The notes: generated by a model from the sequence alone, not told the origin. Shown: positions 1 to 9,704, numbered from the stretch's first letter. The stretch: DNA of 64,000 bases from Pseudomonas gozinkensis (GCF_014863585.1 NZ_CP062253.1:3994501-4058500), one strand, 5' to 3'. Numbers and translations are program-made.

Positions 1-1274
1 AACGACACACTCGGCAGCTGCGGCGAGTTGACCTTCTTCACATTGGCCAGCTTTTCGATCAGCGTCCGGCTGAACCACGACGCATCCTTCATTACCTCTT
101 CAATCGCCGCCACCAGCTCAAGCTCGGTGCGCTTGCGCTCGGTGATGTCCATCAGCACCAGCAGATAGCACACCGTGTCCTGGATGTTGACGGTGTCTGC
201 AGACACCGCGCACTCCAGCAGCTCGGCGTCTTTCCTGCGGATCCGCATGTCGACGCGATCAACCCGACCGGTCTTCTCCAACGCCGCCAGCAACCGGGCG
301 CGTTCCGCCGGTTCATCGATGAAGTCCAGTTGCGCGACGGTCTTGCCGAGTACGTCGTCGCTCTCGTACGCCAGGGTATCGAGAAACGCCTGATTGACGT
401 CGATCAGCCGCTGCTCGTCGGCGCTGCAAATCAGGATAGGCACCGGGGTCAGGCGAAAAGCCTTGGCAAAGCGCTCCTCGCTCTGGCGCAGGGCGACCTC
501 GGCCTTGTGCCGGGGCTCCATGTCGACAAATGAAAACAGCATGCAGTCTTCGTCGTTAAGGACCAGCGGCTGACCAGCGACGATTACCTGCTTGCTGCCA
601 CCGTCCGGCAGACGCAATTCAGCCTGCATCTGCGGAATGGTCGCAACATCGCGCAGGCGCTGGATCGCCAGATCCTTGCGCTCGGCCTGTTCGAGAATAT
701 CCAGCTCATAGGTCGAGGCGCCGATCACCTGATCGCGGCTGTAGCCGGTCATTTCCAGAAACCCCGGATTGACCTTGATGTAACGCAGGTCGCTGAGACG
801 GCAGATCACCGCCGGCGCCGGGTTGGCATTGAAGGTTTTTTCGAAGCGCTGTTCGGCGTTGGCCCAGTCGGTGACGTCACTCATGATCAGCACCAGCGAC
901 TCGATGTCGCCGTCCCGATCGGTCAACACCATGCTGCGCACGCTGTGCACCCAGGTGCGTTCCTCGTCGCTGTTCGGGGTGACTTCGACAAGCACGTCGC
1001 TGAAGGTCTCGCCGGCGGCCACGCGACTGATCGGATACTGCTCCGGTGTCAGCGTGTGATTGTTGCGATAGCGCAGGTTGAAGCGCTCGACGTATTCCCC
1101 GGCGTTGTTGCCCAGTTCGCCGATCCGGCTGACGCCATGCATCGCCAGCGCGGCTTCGTTGGCCCAGAGAATCGTCTGGTCGAGTTCCAGCAGAATCACC
1201 CCGTCGGACAGGCCGGCAATAATCTGCTGCAACTGACGGCGATTGGTTTCGGTGGTCAGGACGTCCCGGCTCAT
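1..1274 (-). CDS. multi-PAS sensor/regulator protein, 3' end cut by window edge
   Basis: The reading frame is open from an ATG at 1274 down to base 1, so the C-terminus lies outside the window. The visible part (about 424 residues) holds three consecutive PAS-type modules: the first begins with ANEAALAMHG, the second with NANPAPAVICRLSD, and the third with RLTPVPILICSADEQRL. Each is followed by a PAC-like segment; the last ends VLMDITERKR. No signal peptide or membrane segment is visible, so it is probably a cytoplasmic redox, ligand or light sensor. The output domain (histidine kinase, GGDEF/EAL or LuxR-type HTH) would lie beyond the left edge and cannot be named. An inverted REP pair separates it from the next gene, so it is probably its own transcription unit. 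Confidence 0.8.
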   Translation of the reverse strand, partial: MSRDVLTTETNRRQLQQIIAGLSDGVILLELDQTILWANEAALAMHGVSRIGELGNNAGEYVERFNLRYRNNHTLTPEQYPISRVAAGETFSDVLVEVTPNSDEERTWVHSVRSMVLTDRDGDIESLVLIMSDVTDWANAEQRFEKTFNANPAPAVICRLSDLRYIKVNPGFLEMTGYSRDQVIGASTYELDILEQAERKDLAIQRLRDVATIPQMQAELRLPDGGSKQVIVAGQPLVLNDEDCMLFSFVDMEPRHKAEVALRQSEERFAKAFRLTPVPILICSADEQRLIDVNQAFLDTLAYESDDVLGKTVAQLDFIDEPAERARLLAALEKTGRVDRVDMRIRRKDAELLECAVSADTVNIQDTVCYLLVLMDITERKRTELELVAAIEEVMKDASWFSRTLIEKLANVKKVNSPQLPSVS

Positions 1275-1361
1275 TGGTTCTCCACAAGTTCGCGCATGTG
1301 AAGTTTACGACCGCAGGCATCCATGATCGTGCCGATCGCTCATGCAACCATACCCCAACCA

Positions 1362-1456
1362 TTTGTGGGAGCTGGCTTGCCAGGGATAGCGGTGGGTCAT
1401 TCAGCACTTCAGTTGAATGGAAGTCCGCAATCGCTGGCAAGCCAGCTCCCACAGGG
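1362..1456. repeat. inverted REP pair
   Basis: Two REP units face each other: GTGGGAGCTGGCTTGCCAG on the left and its reverse complement on the right, separated by about 50 bases. It sits between two leftward genes. Confidence 0.9.
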
Positions 1457-1470
1457 ATTGAGTGCTGGTT

Positions 1471-2352
1471 TCAGATATCTACCAGTTCCCGCAGCGTATC
1501 CAGAAAGAGCTTGAGCACCGGCGAGGCATCGTCCGCCCGATATGTCGCGTACAGCGGCACTTGCGGCAACGCCGGGGTCAGGCGTCGGAACACCAGCCCG
1601 GCAGGGGCCAGTTGCTCGATGGAGGCCGGCAACAGCGCCACACCGAACCCGGCGCGAACCAGACTGAGCAAGGTCTGCACCTCGATCACCTGCTGGCGGA
1701 TCTGCGGGGTGAACCCGGCCTGAATGCAGCACTGATAGAGAAAATTGGCGAACCGCGACTGCTTCAATTCCAAAGCCACGAACGGTTCCTGCGCCAGATC
1801 AGCCGGCGCCAGCACTTCGCGTCGGGCGAGCGGGTGATCCTCTGGCATCACCACATGGATCGGCTCATGGATCAGCAATTCATTGCGCAATTGCGGGTCG
1901 TCATAACCGACGCGGAACACGCAGGCGTCGATGCGTTTCTCCTTCAACGCCTTGACCTGCGCCGCCGGGGTCATCTCATGCAGACGCCAGGTGACCTGCG
2001 GGTAGCGCTCGCGAAACAGGTGCAGGGCCTTGGGCAGCACGCCGACCATCACCGAGCTGATCATGCCGATTTCCAGCTCGCCGAGCTGCCCGCGCCCGGT
2101 CTGGCGGGTCAGGTCCAGCGCCCGTTCGAGTTGTTCGAACACCAGCGGCGCCTGTTCCTTGAGCATCTGCCCCGCCGCTGTCAGCTCGACCCGGTGATGG
2201 CTGCGCTCGAACAGCGGCGTACCGAGTTCTTCCTCCAGCAAGCGGATCTGCTGGCTCAGCGGCGGCTGGCAGATGTGCAACCGTTCGGCGGCGCGGCCAA
2301 AGTGCAGCTCATCGGCCAGCGCCATGAAGTACCGCAGCAAACGCAGGTCCAT
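1471..2352 (-). CDS. LysR-family transcriptional regulator
   Basis: A 293-residue LysR protein, full family length. The N-terminal winged HTH begins MDLRLLRYFMALADELHFGR and includes RLHICQPPLSQQIRLLEEEL, typical of the CatM/BenM/CatR branch that senses aromatic catabolites. The rest is the periplasmic-binding-protein-like effector domain. Its start lies only 6 bases beyond the stop codon of the oxidase large subunit, on the same strand, so it is probably cotranscribed as the last gene of iorA-iorB-lysR. Its target is inferred from this position; the effector is unknown. Confidence 0.9.
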   Translation of the reverse strand: MDLRLLRYFMALADELHFGRAAERLHICQPPLSQQIRLLEEELGTPLFERSHHRVELTAAGQMLKEQAPLVFEQLERALDLTRQTGRGQLGELEIGMISSVMVGVLPKALHLFRERYPQVTWRLHEMTPAAQVKALKEKRIDACVFRVGYDDPQLRNELLIHEPIHVVMPEDHPLARREVLAPADLAQEPFVALELKQSRFANFLYQCCIQAGFTPQIRQQVIEVQTLLSLVRAGFGVALLPASIEQLAPAGLVFRRLTPALPQVPLYATYRADDASPVLKLFLDTLRELVDI

Positions 2353-2358
2353 GGCGGC

Positions 2359-4566
2359 TTACCCCAGGTTCAATGGCGTGGAACGCTGACGCACCCCGGT
2401 CAGGCTGAACAGCGCATTGGCAATCGCCGGGACCACCGACGGACTGCCCAGCTCCCCGACGCCGCCCGGTTTGTCCGGCAGGCCATCGAGCACGAGGATG
2501 TCCACCGGCGGCATGTCCGACATCCGCGTGACGCGATAGTCGTGAAAATTGCTCTGCACCACCCTGCCCTGCTGGATGTCGAGACGGTCGAACAGCGCAT
2601 GGCCGAGGCCCCACATCAAACCGCCGTAAATCTGTTCTTCGACCCCGCCGGGCGACACCGCCAGACCGCAATCGACCACACAGGTCAGCTTCTCGACCCG
2701 CGCCTTGCCATCGACTTTTGCGACCCGCGCCACCACGGCGATGAAACTGGTGTAGCCCTGATTGGTGGCGATTCCCAGCGCCGTGTCCGGCGGCAGTTTC
2801 TGGCCCCAACCGGCGCGCTCGGCGGCCTGCTTCAACACCGCCACATGCCGTGGCCGCTCCTGCATATTGGCCAGCCGGAACGTCAGCGAATCTTCACCGG
2901 CCGCATGGGCCAGTTCATCCATGAAGCTTTCCACGGCGAACACGTTGGGAATGAAACTGACCGAGCGATACCAACCGCTGGGCACGTTGCTTTCGTGCTT
3001 GACCCAGTTCAGTTCCAGGTGCGGCGGACGGTAGGCGAAGTCCCAAGCGGTGATCGCTTCGGTGGTGCTGTAATCCATGTGATCCGGGCGCTCGAAATAA
3101 CCCGGCTCCCATTGTTCCGGCGAGGCCGGTGACACCGCATGCAGTTGCAACGCCGTGAGTTTGCCCTGGGCATCCAGTGCGCCTTTTGCCCGATGAAGCG
3201 TGGCCGGGTGATTGAACAGCGCGTGCATTTCGTCTTCGCGGCTGTTGAGCAGCTTCACCGGCACACCGGTCTTCTGCGCCAGATACGCCACTTCGAACAG
3301 CCAGTATTTGGCTTCCCGTGCACCGAAGCTGCCGCCGGAAACCAATTCATGGATAGTGACCTTGTCCTTGCCGATGCCGCACACGGTCTGCGCCGCTTCC
3401 AGTGCCGACGACGGCACCTGCACGCCGCCCCAATAGGTGATCGCCTTGTCCTTGACCTGCGCCGTGATGCAGATCGGTTCCAGCGGATTTTGCACCTTGT
3501 AAGGCATGGTGTAATCGGCTTCGAGCAGCTTCGCTGCGCCCGGCCATTGTCTGGCGACATCACCCTGGGCCATGGCTTTGACGGTTTGCGTTGCCGGGTC
3601 GCTGATCGCTGCGATCTGTGCCTTGACCAGCTCGGCACTGTCGAAGCCAGCCAGCGGGGAGTCGCTCCATTTGATCTCCAGCAGCTTGCGTCCCTGCTGC
3701 GCGGCCCAGAAGGTTTCGGCCAGCACCGCGACGCCTTCGAGGTTGCCGCCGAGCACGTCCGGTCGCCCCGGAATCGCGATCACCTTGCGCACGCCTGGCA
3801 CCTGCAAGGCGGCCGCCGAATCCACGGCGACAACCTTCGCGCCCACTACCGGCGCACGCTGGATTACCGCCACCAGCATCCCCGGCAACTGCACGTCGAT
3901 GCTGTACTTGAAGCGCCCGCAAACCTTGGCCGCCGCATCGCGTTTGTGGCGCAGTTTGCCGATGTATTTGAACTGCGCAGGATCCTTCAGCGTGACGTTG
4001 GCCGGCGCCGGCAGATGCGCCGCCGCGCCGGCCAGTTCGCCGTAGCCGAGGCTGCGTTTGCTCGAAGCATGCACGACCCGGCCTTCTTCGGTGGAGCAGC
4101 TGTCGGGACTGACTTTCCACTGCTGCGCCGCCGCACTGATGAGCAGCACCCGAGCCGTGGCGCCGGCCATGCGCAAGCGATCGTATTCCAGCGACACACT
4201 GGTGCTGCCGCCGGTGGAGAACACTTTCCAGACCGGATGAATGTAGGTTTCAAAGAACGGATCTTCCGGAGTGATGACCTGCACGGTCATCGGGTTCACG
4301 TCCAGTTCCTCGGCCACGCACGCGGCCAGCGCGGTCTGGGTGCCGGTGCCGGAATCGTGTTTGTGCACCACCAGTTTCACCGTGCCGTCCGGCAGCACGC
4401 GCACCCAGGCGTTGGGTTCAAATTCAGTGGCCGAGGTTTTCGCTTCAGTCGCCGCCGCCCCGGAAGGCAGATACAGCGCAATCGCCAGACCGGACGCCAC
4501 CGTCACCGCCTGTTTGAGAAACACCCGGCGCGAGGGTTCATGAAGAGTGCCGTCGATGAGGCTCAT
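2359..4566 (-). CDS. xanthine dehydrogenase-family molybdenum hydroxylase large subunit (IorB type)
   Basis: This 735-residue protein resembles the molybdopterin-binding large subunit of isoquinoline 1-oxidoreductase and related aldehyde/N-heterocycle oxidases. It begins [20 protein letters not shown], where RRVFLK looks like a twin-arginine signal followed by a hydrophobic stretch, so export is likely. Internal matches include SGGSFGAREAKYWLFEVAYL and GGVEEQIYGGLMWGLGHALF. A longer upstream start (4902) was rejected because it would run antisense-like through the small subunit; the ATG at 4564-4566 overlaps the small-subunit stop by one base (TGATG), a normal translational-coupling layout. 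With the 2Fe-2S subunit it would hydroxylate an N-heteroaromatic ring or an aldehyde and pass electrons to the respiratory chain. The substrate cannot be read from sequence. Confidence 0.88.
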   Translation of the reverse strand: MSLIDGTLHEPSRRVFLKQAVTVASGLAIALYLPSGAAATEAKTSATEFEPNAWVRVLPDGTVKLVVHKHDSGTGTQTALAACVAEELDVNPMTVQVITPEDPFFETYIHPVWKVFSTGGSTSVSLEYDRLRMAGATARVLLISAAAQQWKVSPDSCSTEEGRVVHASSKRSLGYGELAGAAAHLPAPANVTLKDPAQFKYIGKLRHKRDAAAKVCGRFKYSIDVQLPGMLVAVIQRAPVVGAKVVAVDSAAALQVPGVRKVIAIPGRPDVLGGNLEGVAVLAETFWAAQQGRKLLEIKWSDSPLAGFDSAELVKAQIAAISDPATQTVKAMAQGDVARQWPGAAKLLEADYTMPYKVQNPLEPICITAQVKDKAITYWGGVQVPSSALEAAQTVCGIGKDKVTIHELVSGGSFGAREAKYWLFEVAYLAQKTGVPVKLLNSREDEMHALFNHPATLHRAKGALDAQGKLTALQLHAVSPASPEQWEPGYFERPDHMDYSTTEAITAWDFAYRPPHLELNWVKHESNVPSGWYRSVSFIPNVFAVESFMDELAHAAGEDSLTFRLANMQERPRHVAVLKQAAERAGWGQKLPPDTALGIATNQGYTSFIAVVARVAKVDGKARVEKLTCVVDCGLAVSPGGVEEQIYGGLMWGLGHALFDRLDIQQGRVVQSNFHDYRVTRMSDMPPVDILVLDGLPDKPGGVGELGSPSVVPAIANALFSLTGVRQRSTPLNLG

Positions 4567-5030
4567 CACGCCTCCTTCGGCGTATTCGCCGCACGTTTGA
4601 TCGCCTTGTTGATGCGCCCATAAGTGCCGCAGCGGCAGATATTCCCGGACATGGCGTTGCGGATCGAGTCGTCGTTGACCGGTGCGCCGGTGTTGAGCAG
4701 CGCGGCGGCGGACATGATCTGCCCGGATTGACAGTAGCCGCATTGCGGCACATCTTCGGCGACCCAGGCCAGTTGCAGCGGATGGTTTTCGCTGGGCGAC
4801 AGGCCCTCGATGGTGGTGATGCTGTGGCCCGCGACGGCGGCCAGCGGCAACTGGCAGGAACGTACCGCAACGCCGTTCAGGTGCACGGTGCAGGCACCGC
4901 ACAGGCCCATGCCGCAGCCGAACTTGGTGCCGGTGAGTTTCAACTGATCACGCAACACCCATAACAAGGGCATGGAGGGGGACGCCTCATCCAGCTCGCG
5001 TCGTTCGCCGTTTACCGTGAATGCAATCAT
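4566..5030 (-). CDS. (2Fe-2S) small subunit of molybdenum hydroxylase (IorA type)
   Basis: A 154-residue protein with the usual two iron-sulfur domains. The plant-ferredoxin-like half has [14 protein letters not shown]; the four-helix C-terminal half has [10 protein letters not shown] and [11 protein letters not shown]. Length matches IorA and CoxS-like subunits. It transfers electrons from the molybdopterin subunit encoded just downstream. The start at 5028-5030 ([13 protein letters not shown]) is the family N-terminus. It diverges from a LysR gene at 5149; the 118-base gap should hold both promoters. Confidence 0.92.
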   Translation of the reverse strand: MIAFTVNGERRELDEASPSMPLLWVLRDQLKLTGTKFGCGMGLCGACTVHLNGVAVRSCQLPLAAVAGHSITTIEGLSPSENHPLQLAWVAEDVPQCGYCQSGQIMSAAALLNTGAPVNDDSIRNAMSGNICRCGTYGRINKAIKRAANTPKEA

Positions 5031-5148
5031 TGTCAGGCTCCAGAAGAGCGGCCCGTCTTTGTGCGGGCCTGGTGACCGATTATTGGAACCCCCGGCAACG
5101 CGCGGCCAGCGACGATTTCTGCCAACCGGTGTAAGCAGGACTAACAAC

Positions 5149-6039
5149 ATGTACAAGCGATACCCGTCGGTGCAGTCCATGAGCGCGTTCATCCATGCGG
5201 CGCGCAGCGGCAGTTTTTCCAGTGCCGCACGCAAGCTCGACCTGACCCACAGCGCAATCAGCCAGCAGATCCGCGCCCTGGAAGACTTCATCGGCCAGCC
5301 TCTGTTCGTGCGCGAAGGCGGCGGCAGCAACCTGACCGACGCCGGGCAGTTGTTTGCCAGCGTGTTGTCGGATGGTCTGGCGCAGATTGATCGCGCGTTG
5401 TCTTCGGTGAAAAACCGCAGCGTGGCCCAGCGACTGACCCTGGATGTGGACAGCGAACTGGCGCAGAGCTGGCTCAATCCGCGTCTGCCGCAGTTGCTCG
5501 ATGGCTTGCCGGATTACGAAGTGACGCTGCTGTCGATGCCGCGCAGTGATCGCAGCACGTTCGAACGGGTGGACCTGTCGCTGCGCTACGGCTATGGCGA
5601 TTGGGACGATTGCGAGATGACGCAGATCTGTGGGGATCGGGTGTTGGCGGTGGCGTCTCCGGCGCTGCTGGAGCGGCACGGATTGCAAGTGCCGCTGAGC
5701 CCGGCGCAGATTCTTGAGTTGCCACTGTTGGGGTATACGCGACGGTCGTGGATTCCGTGGCTGGATGCCGCGGGCATGCCGGCGGTGGAGCCTGCTGCTC
5801 GCGTCGTTTTTGATAACGCGGCGAATCTGATTGCGGCTGCCGAAGCGGGTGTCGGTGCGGGACTGGTGCGTGGATTGTTGGCCGCCGATGCGTTGCGCAG
5901 CGGGCGGCTGGTGGCGTTGAACGAGGTGCAGATTGCGGCGCATTACAACCTGTATGCGGTGTGGCCGCATGGGCAGGCCGAGCGGGTGGCGCCTGTTGTT
6001 GAAGTGATCAAGCAGTTGGCCCTGCGAACACCATCCTGA
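5149..6039 (+). CDS. LysR-family transcriptional regulator (GcvA-like branch)
   Basis: A 296-residue LysR regulator. The HTH region reads [20 protein letters not shown], typical of the GcvA/AmpR branch. The start [11 protein letters not shown] at 5149 is preceded by AGGA at suitable spacing; the frame stays open further upstream but that stretch has no LysR-like content. It is transcribed away from the iorA-iorB-lysR unit and toward the amidohydrolase/UbiD genes, so it may control either or both. A palindrome follows directly. Confidence 0.88.
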   Translation: MYKRYPSVQSMSAFIHAARSGSFSSAARKLDLTHSAISQQIRALEDFIGQPLFVREGGGSNLTDAGQLFASVLSDGLAQIDRALSSVKNRSVAQRLTLDVDSELAQSWLNPRLPQLLDGLPDYEVTLLSMPRSDRSTFERVDLSLRYGYGDWDDCEMTQICGDRVLAVASPALLERHGLQVPLSPAQILELPLLGYTRRSWIPWLDAAGMPAVEPAARVVFDNAANLIAAAEAGVGAGLVRGLLAADALRSGRLVALNEVQIAAHYNLYAVWPHGQAERVAPVVEVIKQLALRTPS

Positions 6040-6040
6040 C

Positions 6041-6066
6041 GCCATCGCTGGCTTGCCAGCGATGAG
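6041..6066. repeat. single REP-like palindrome after lysR
   Basis: CATCGCTGGCTTGCCAGCGATG at 6043-6064 is a near-perfect stem of REP core sequence starting 4 bases after the lysR stop; it may act as a transcription barrier. The remaining bases up to 6307 hold an AT-richer stretch near 6095-6135 that is the likely promoter region for the amidohydrolase genes. Confidence 0.7.
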
Positions 6067-6307
6067 GCCTGCACATCCACCCCAAAAAACCAAAACCATA
6101 TCGAACAAGTATCACCACCCCACCCAATTAATATTGTACGAACCCTCCCCCGCCTTCCAATACTCGCCTCAAGCAACCACCCACCCGGGCCGGATGCGAA
6201 CAGGCGAGGGAATGCGCGAGTGCTGCGCATAGAAACGGCCGATTGCCCGGGACGTGGATGCTGTGAGCCGCAAGGCTCCCTTCCCCGCTATCAGGAGATC
6301 GACTTCA

Positions 6308-7237
6308 ATGATCATCGATATCAGCTGCTATCCCACGGATCTCGTGGACCTCGCCTGGAGGCATGACGGTGACCCGTTCACCGGCGAGCGTCTGCTGGAG
6401 ATGATGGATGGCCCGTACATGGTCAACGGCAAGCCTCGCCGCATCGACAAAGCCTTCATCCAGCCGCCGCAGGGCAACACCATTTACACCTGGACCGACG
6501 GCGAACTGTCGGGCCGCGAATCCATCGACGCCTACATGGCCTACACCCTGAAAATGGTCCAGACCTACCCGGACCGTTTCATCGGTTGCTTCGTCTACAA
6601 CCCGCGCTGCGGCGTGGAAAACGGCGTCGAGGCAATCGAACGCTACGTGAAAGAGCACGGTTTCAAGATGGTGCAGATGCAGGCCAACATGCACGCCTAC
6701 CGGCCTGACCGTGCGCTGGACTGGGTCCGTCCGGCCTTCGAGAAATGCGCCGAGCTGGGCATTCCGGTCAAGCTGCACACCGGCGACGGGCCTTACAGCA
6801 TCCCGTCGGAATGGGTGCCGATGATCAAGGAATTCCCCAACGTCGATTTCATCATGGCCCACTTCGGCGTGCAGACCGGCGGCGTCTATGTGTTCGAACC
6901 GATGCAGTGGGCGATGGAGTTGCCCAACGTCTATTGCGAGTCCGGCTGGTGCCTGCAATCGCGGATCGTCGAATTCGCCAAAGTCCTGCCGACCCACAAG
7001 ATCCTGTTCGGCACCGACACCCCGCCGAACGAACCGGGCATGTGGCTGCGCCTGCTCGAAGTGCTGTGCCACGAGCCGCCACAGGGCCTGAACCTCGACG
7101 AGGACACCCTCGAAGACTACCTGGGCAACAACACCGCACGGATGATCGGCCTCGAGCCGTCCCCGCCGCCGCGTTCCGTTTCCGAAGCAGAGGCGCAACT
7201 CAAGCGCCCCGTCACCACCCAACTGGCCAGGAGCTGA
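6308..7237 (+). CDS. amidohydrolase-2 (ACMSD-like) family protein with degenerate metal site
   Basis: This 309-residue TIM-barrel amidohydrolase is related to ACMSD, gamma-resorcylate decarboxylase and 5-carboxyvanillate decarboxylase. It is a clear paralogue of the next gene along nearly the whole length (shared GPYM-NGKPRRID, HTGDGPY, NVYCESGWC, QSRIVEFAK, GTD-PPNEPGMWLR). The later ligands are present (His157 in LHTGDG, the His in MAHFG, Asp237 in GTDTPP). The N-terminal HxH that normally holds the catalytic metal is replaced: MIIDISCYP has Ser6 and Tyr8 where the neighbour has His6 and His8 in MIIDTHLHP. It may be a non-catalytic or altered partner subunit. A Shine-Dalgarno AGGAG lies just upstream of the ATG; the stop is 4 bases before the next start, so the two are cotranslated. 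Confidence 0.85.
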   Translation: MIIDISCYPTDLVDLAWRHDGDPFTGERLLEMMDGPYMVNGKPRRIDKAFIQPPQGNTIYTWTDGELSGRESIDAYMAYTLKMVQTYPDRFIGCFVYNPRCGVENGVEAIERYVKEHGFKMVQMQANMHAYRPDRALDWVRPAFEKCAELGIPVKLHTGDGPYSIPSEWVPMIKEFPNVDFIMAHFGVQTGGVYVFEPMQWAMELPNVYCESGWCLQSRIVEFAKVLPTHKILFGTDTPPNEPGMWLRLLEVLCHEPPQGLNLDEDTLEDYLGNNTARMIGLEPSPPPRSVSEAEAQLKRPVTTQLARS

Positions 7238-7241
7238 ACCG

Positions 7242-8147
7242 ATGATCATCGACACCCATCTGCACCCCACCAACCTGGTCGACGAGGCCTGGCGCCACAC
7301 CGGCGAACCGTTCACCGGCGAGCGCATGCTCAAACTGATGGACGGCCCGTACATGATCAACGGCAAGCCGCGCCGGATCGACATGGGTTTCATCCAGCCG
7401 CCACCGGGCAACACCGGTTATCGCGACGGCAACCGCCGTGGCCGCGAGGGCGTGCGCGACTACATGTCCTACGTCGCCGAACTGTGCGTGAAGTACCCGG
7501 ACCGTTTCATCGGCAACTTCAACTTCAATCCGCGCTGGGGACCGGAAAACGGTGCGGCAGAGCTGGAATTCCACATCAAGGAATACGGCTTCAAGATGCT
7601 CAAGCTGCACGCCAACATGCACGGCTATCGCCCGGATCGCGCACTTGACTGGCTGCGTCCGGCGATGAAGGTCTGCGCCAAATACAACATCGTGGTGCTG
7701 ATCCATACCGGCGACGGCCCGTACACCATTCCGACGATGTTCTACCCGATCATCCGCGAGTTCCCGATGGTCAATTTCATCATCGGCCACTTCGGCATCC
7801 AGACCGGGGGCAACTACTCGTTCGAGGCGTTCTGGATGGCGATGGACACGCCGAACGTGTACTGCGAATCCGGCTGGTGCTTCCAGTCGCGGATCGTCGA
7901 GTTCGCCAAGGAGCTGCCGCGCAACAAGATCGTGTTCGGTACCGACTCACCGCCGAACGAACCGGGCATGTGGCTGCGCGAGCTGGAAGTGTTGTGCTCG
8001 CCGGCGCCGCAGGGCCTGGGGATCGACGAGGATCACCTTGAGGATTACCTGGGCAACAACATCGCCCGGTTGTGCGGGATCGAACCGACCCCGCCGCCGA
8101 AGGATCTGGCCGAGGCGGACATTCGTCTGACCACGACCTACCTATAG
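7242..8147 (+). CDS. amidohydrolase-2 (ACMSD-like) family metal-dependent hydrolase/decarboxylase
   Basis: A 301-residue protein of the amidohydrolase-2 family. Unlike its upstream paralogue it keeps the full metal set: HxH at His6/His8 (DTHLHP), His155 in IHTGDG, the His in IGHFG, and Asp235 in GTDSPP. Members either hydrolyse or non-oxidatively decarboxylate aromatic and heteroaromatic acids. Tight coupling to the degenerate paralogue suggests a heteromeric enzyme (inference). A REP-type hairpin 9 bases after the stop may partly uncouple it from the downstream decarboxylase gene. Confidence 0.88.
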   Translation: MIIDTHLHPTNLVDEAWRHTGEPFTGERMLKLMDGPYMINGKPRRIDMGFIQPPPGNTGYRDGNRRGREGVRDYMSYVAELCVKYPDRFIGNFNFNPRWGPENGAAELEFHIKEYGFKMLKLHANMHGYRPDRALDWLRPAMKVCAKYNIVVLIHTGDGPYTIPTMFYPIIREFPMVNFIIGHFGIQTGGNYSFEAFWMAMDTPNVYCESGWCFQSRIVEFAKELPRNKIVFGTDSPPNEPGMWLRELEVLCSPAPQGLGIDEDHLEDYLGNNIARLCGIEPTPPPKDLAEADIRLTTTYL

Positions 8148-8155
8148 ACACAAAA

Positions 8156-8186
8156 CCTGTGGGAGCGAGCTTGCTCCCACAGGGAT
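8156..8186. repeat. compact REP hairpin
   Basis: CCTGTGGGAGCGAGC with TTGCTCCCACAGG forms a tight stem directly after the second amidohydrolase gene. It is a REP core and could act as a terminator or mRNA-end stabiliser inside the gene series. Confidence 0.85.
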
Positions 8187-8318
8187 CAGTGTCACAACAG
8201 TAAACAGCGACTTTACAGGCGCGAAGATGACCCGGCGTTCGCTCGACCGGCAGGCCAACGGCTTGTCGATCGAACGCCAGCCTCACCCCTGCGTGCCTGC
8301 TTTTTACGAGGTGAAACC

Positions 8319-9704
8319 ATGACCCGTTCGACGCTCGGCGACTCTCAGGACTTTCACGTATTCATCGACGCCTATCGCCGCCAGTACCCGGACGATGTGC
8401 TGACCATCACCCACCCTCTTTCCGCCGATCAGGACGTCACCGCCCTGGTCGATGCCCTCGCCACTCAGGGCCGCGATCCGCTGCTGATCTGCGAAAACGT
8501 CGGCAACCTCGGCGTGCCGGTGGCGACCAATCTGTTCGCCTCCCGCCGACGTATCGCCCGGCTGTTCGGCGTCAGTGCCGCGCAGTTGCACGAAACCTTC
8601 CAGACCCGCGCCAACCAGCCGATCGCGCCACGCTACGTCGAAACCGGCCCGATACTCGACGAAGTGTTCGAGGGCGAAGCGCTGGACCTGGCGCTGCTGC
8701 CGATGCTCAAGCATTTCGACAGTGATCGTGGCCCCTACATCACCAACGCGATCATCATCGCCGAGGACCCGCAGACCGGCATCGCCAACATGAGCTATCA
8801 CCGCTCGATGCGTCACGCCCGTCAGGCCCTGGCCACCAGCCTGCACTCGCGCGGGCACCTGTGGCGGATGTTGCAGACCGCCCGTGAACGCGGCGAAGAA
8901 TTGCGCGTGGCCATGGTGGTCGGCGCGCACCCGCTGTTCATGCTCGCCGCCGCTGCACGTTTGCCCTACGGCAGCGATGAACGCGCAGTGGCCGGCGGGC
9001 TGTTCGGTGCGCCGCTGGAGCTTGTGAAGACCCCGCGCTACGGCATCGGTGTTCCGGCTCACGCCGAGTTTGTGCTCGAAGGCGCGATAGACCCGACGGC
9101 CTATGCCGAAGAAGGCCCGTTCGGCGAATTCAGCGGTTATTCCTCGGATCGCTCGACCAACAACGTGCTGCGCGTCGACACCCTGTTGCGGCGCAAGGAC
9201 GCGTGGCTGGTGGACGTGATGGGCGGGCGCTACGCCGAGCACCTGACCCTGGCGCGACTGCCCCGCGAAGCGGAAATGAGCGAGAAGCTCAAGGCGCGCT
9301 TCCCCGCCGTCACCGCCGTGCATTACCCGAACTCCGGCACGCATTTTCATTGCTACGTGGCGCTGGACCAGAGCCGCGACGGCGAGGCCCGGCAGATCAT
9401 GCTGGCCCTGCTCGGCTGGGATCCGTACCTGAAAACCGTGATCGCGGTGGACAGCGATATCGACCTCACCGACGACAGCCAAGTGCTGTGGGCACTGGCC
9501 ACGCATTTCCAGCCGCACCTCGACATCTTCACCATCGACGGTTTGCCCGGCAGTCCGCTGGACCCTTCGTCCTCGGTCAATGGCACTACTTCGCGCATGG
9601 GTCTGGATGCCACGCGCGGCTCGGGGTTTGACGGGATCAAGGCGCAGCTCGATCAGGACGTACTCGAACGTGCCCGGCAACTGCTTGAAGGTCTGCCATC
9701 GTGA
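8319..9704 (+). CDS. UbiD-family prenylated-FMN-dependent decarboxylase
   Basis: A 461-residue UbiD-family (de)carboxylase. Visible hallmarks are the substrate-binding arginine region NMSYHRSMRHA and the acidic motif AEEGPFGEFSGYSS, which corresponds to the E-x-P-x-G-E prFMN/metal site. The ATG is preceded by GAGGTG. It is coupled through a 4-base GTGA overlap to its own UbiX-type cofactor synthase. Together with the NCS2 permease and deaminase nearby, this argues for a catabolic decarboxylase acting on an aromatic or heteroaromatic acid rather than the ubiquinone-pathway UbiD. The substrate is unknown. Confidence 0.9.
   Translation: MTRSTLGDSQDFHVFIDAYRRQYPDDVLTITHPLSADQDVTALVDALATQGRDPLLICENVGNLGVPVATNLFASRRRIARLFGVSAAQLHETFQTRANQPIAPRYVETGPILDEVFEGEALDLALLPMLKHFDSDRGPYITNAIIIAEDPQTGIANMSYHRSMRHARQALATSLHSRGHLWRMLQTARERGEELRVAMVVGAHPLFMLAAAARLPYGSDERAVAGGLFGAPLELVKTPRYGIGVPAHAEFVLEGAIDPTAYAEEGPFGEFSGYSSDRSTNNVLRVDTLLRRKDAWLVDVMGGRYAEHLTLARLPREAEMSEKLKARFPAVTAVHYPNSGTHFHCYVALDQSRDGEARQIMLALLGWDPYLKTVIAVDSDIDLTDDSQVLWALATHFQPHLDIFTIDGLPGSPLDPSSSVNGTTSRMGLDATRGSGFDGIKAQLDQDVLERARQLLEGLPS

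Noticed and set aside
1462..3132. 556-codon plus-strand open frame through lysR and the oxidase large subunit
   Set aside because: Antisense to LysR and IorB-type proteins that match their families along the full length.
4567..4902. N-terminal extension of the oxidase large subunit (ATG at 4902)
   Set aside because: The extension overlaps the small subunit gene in another frame and precedes the twin-arginine signal, which must be N-terminal.
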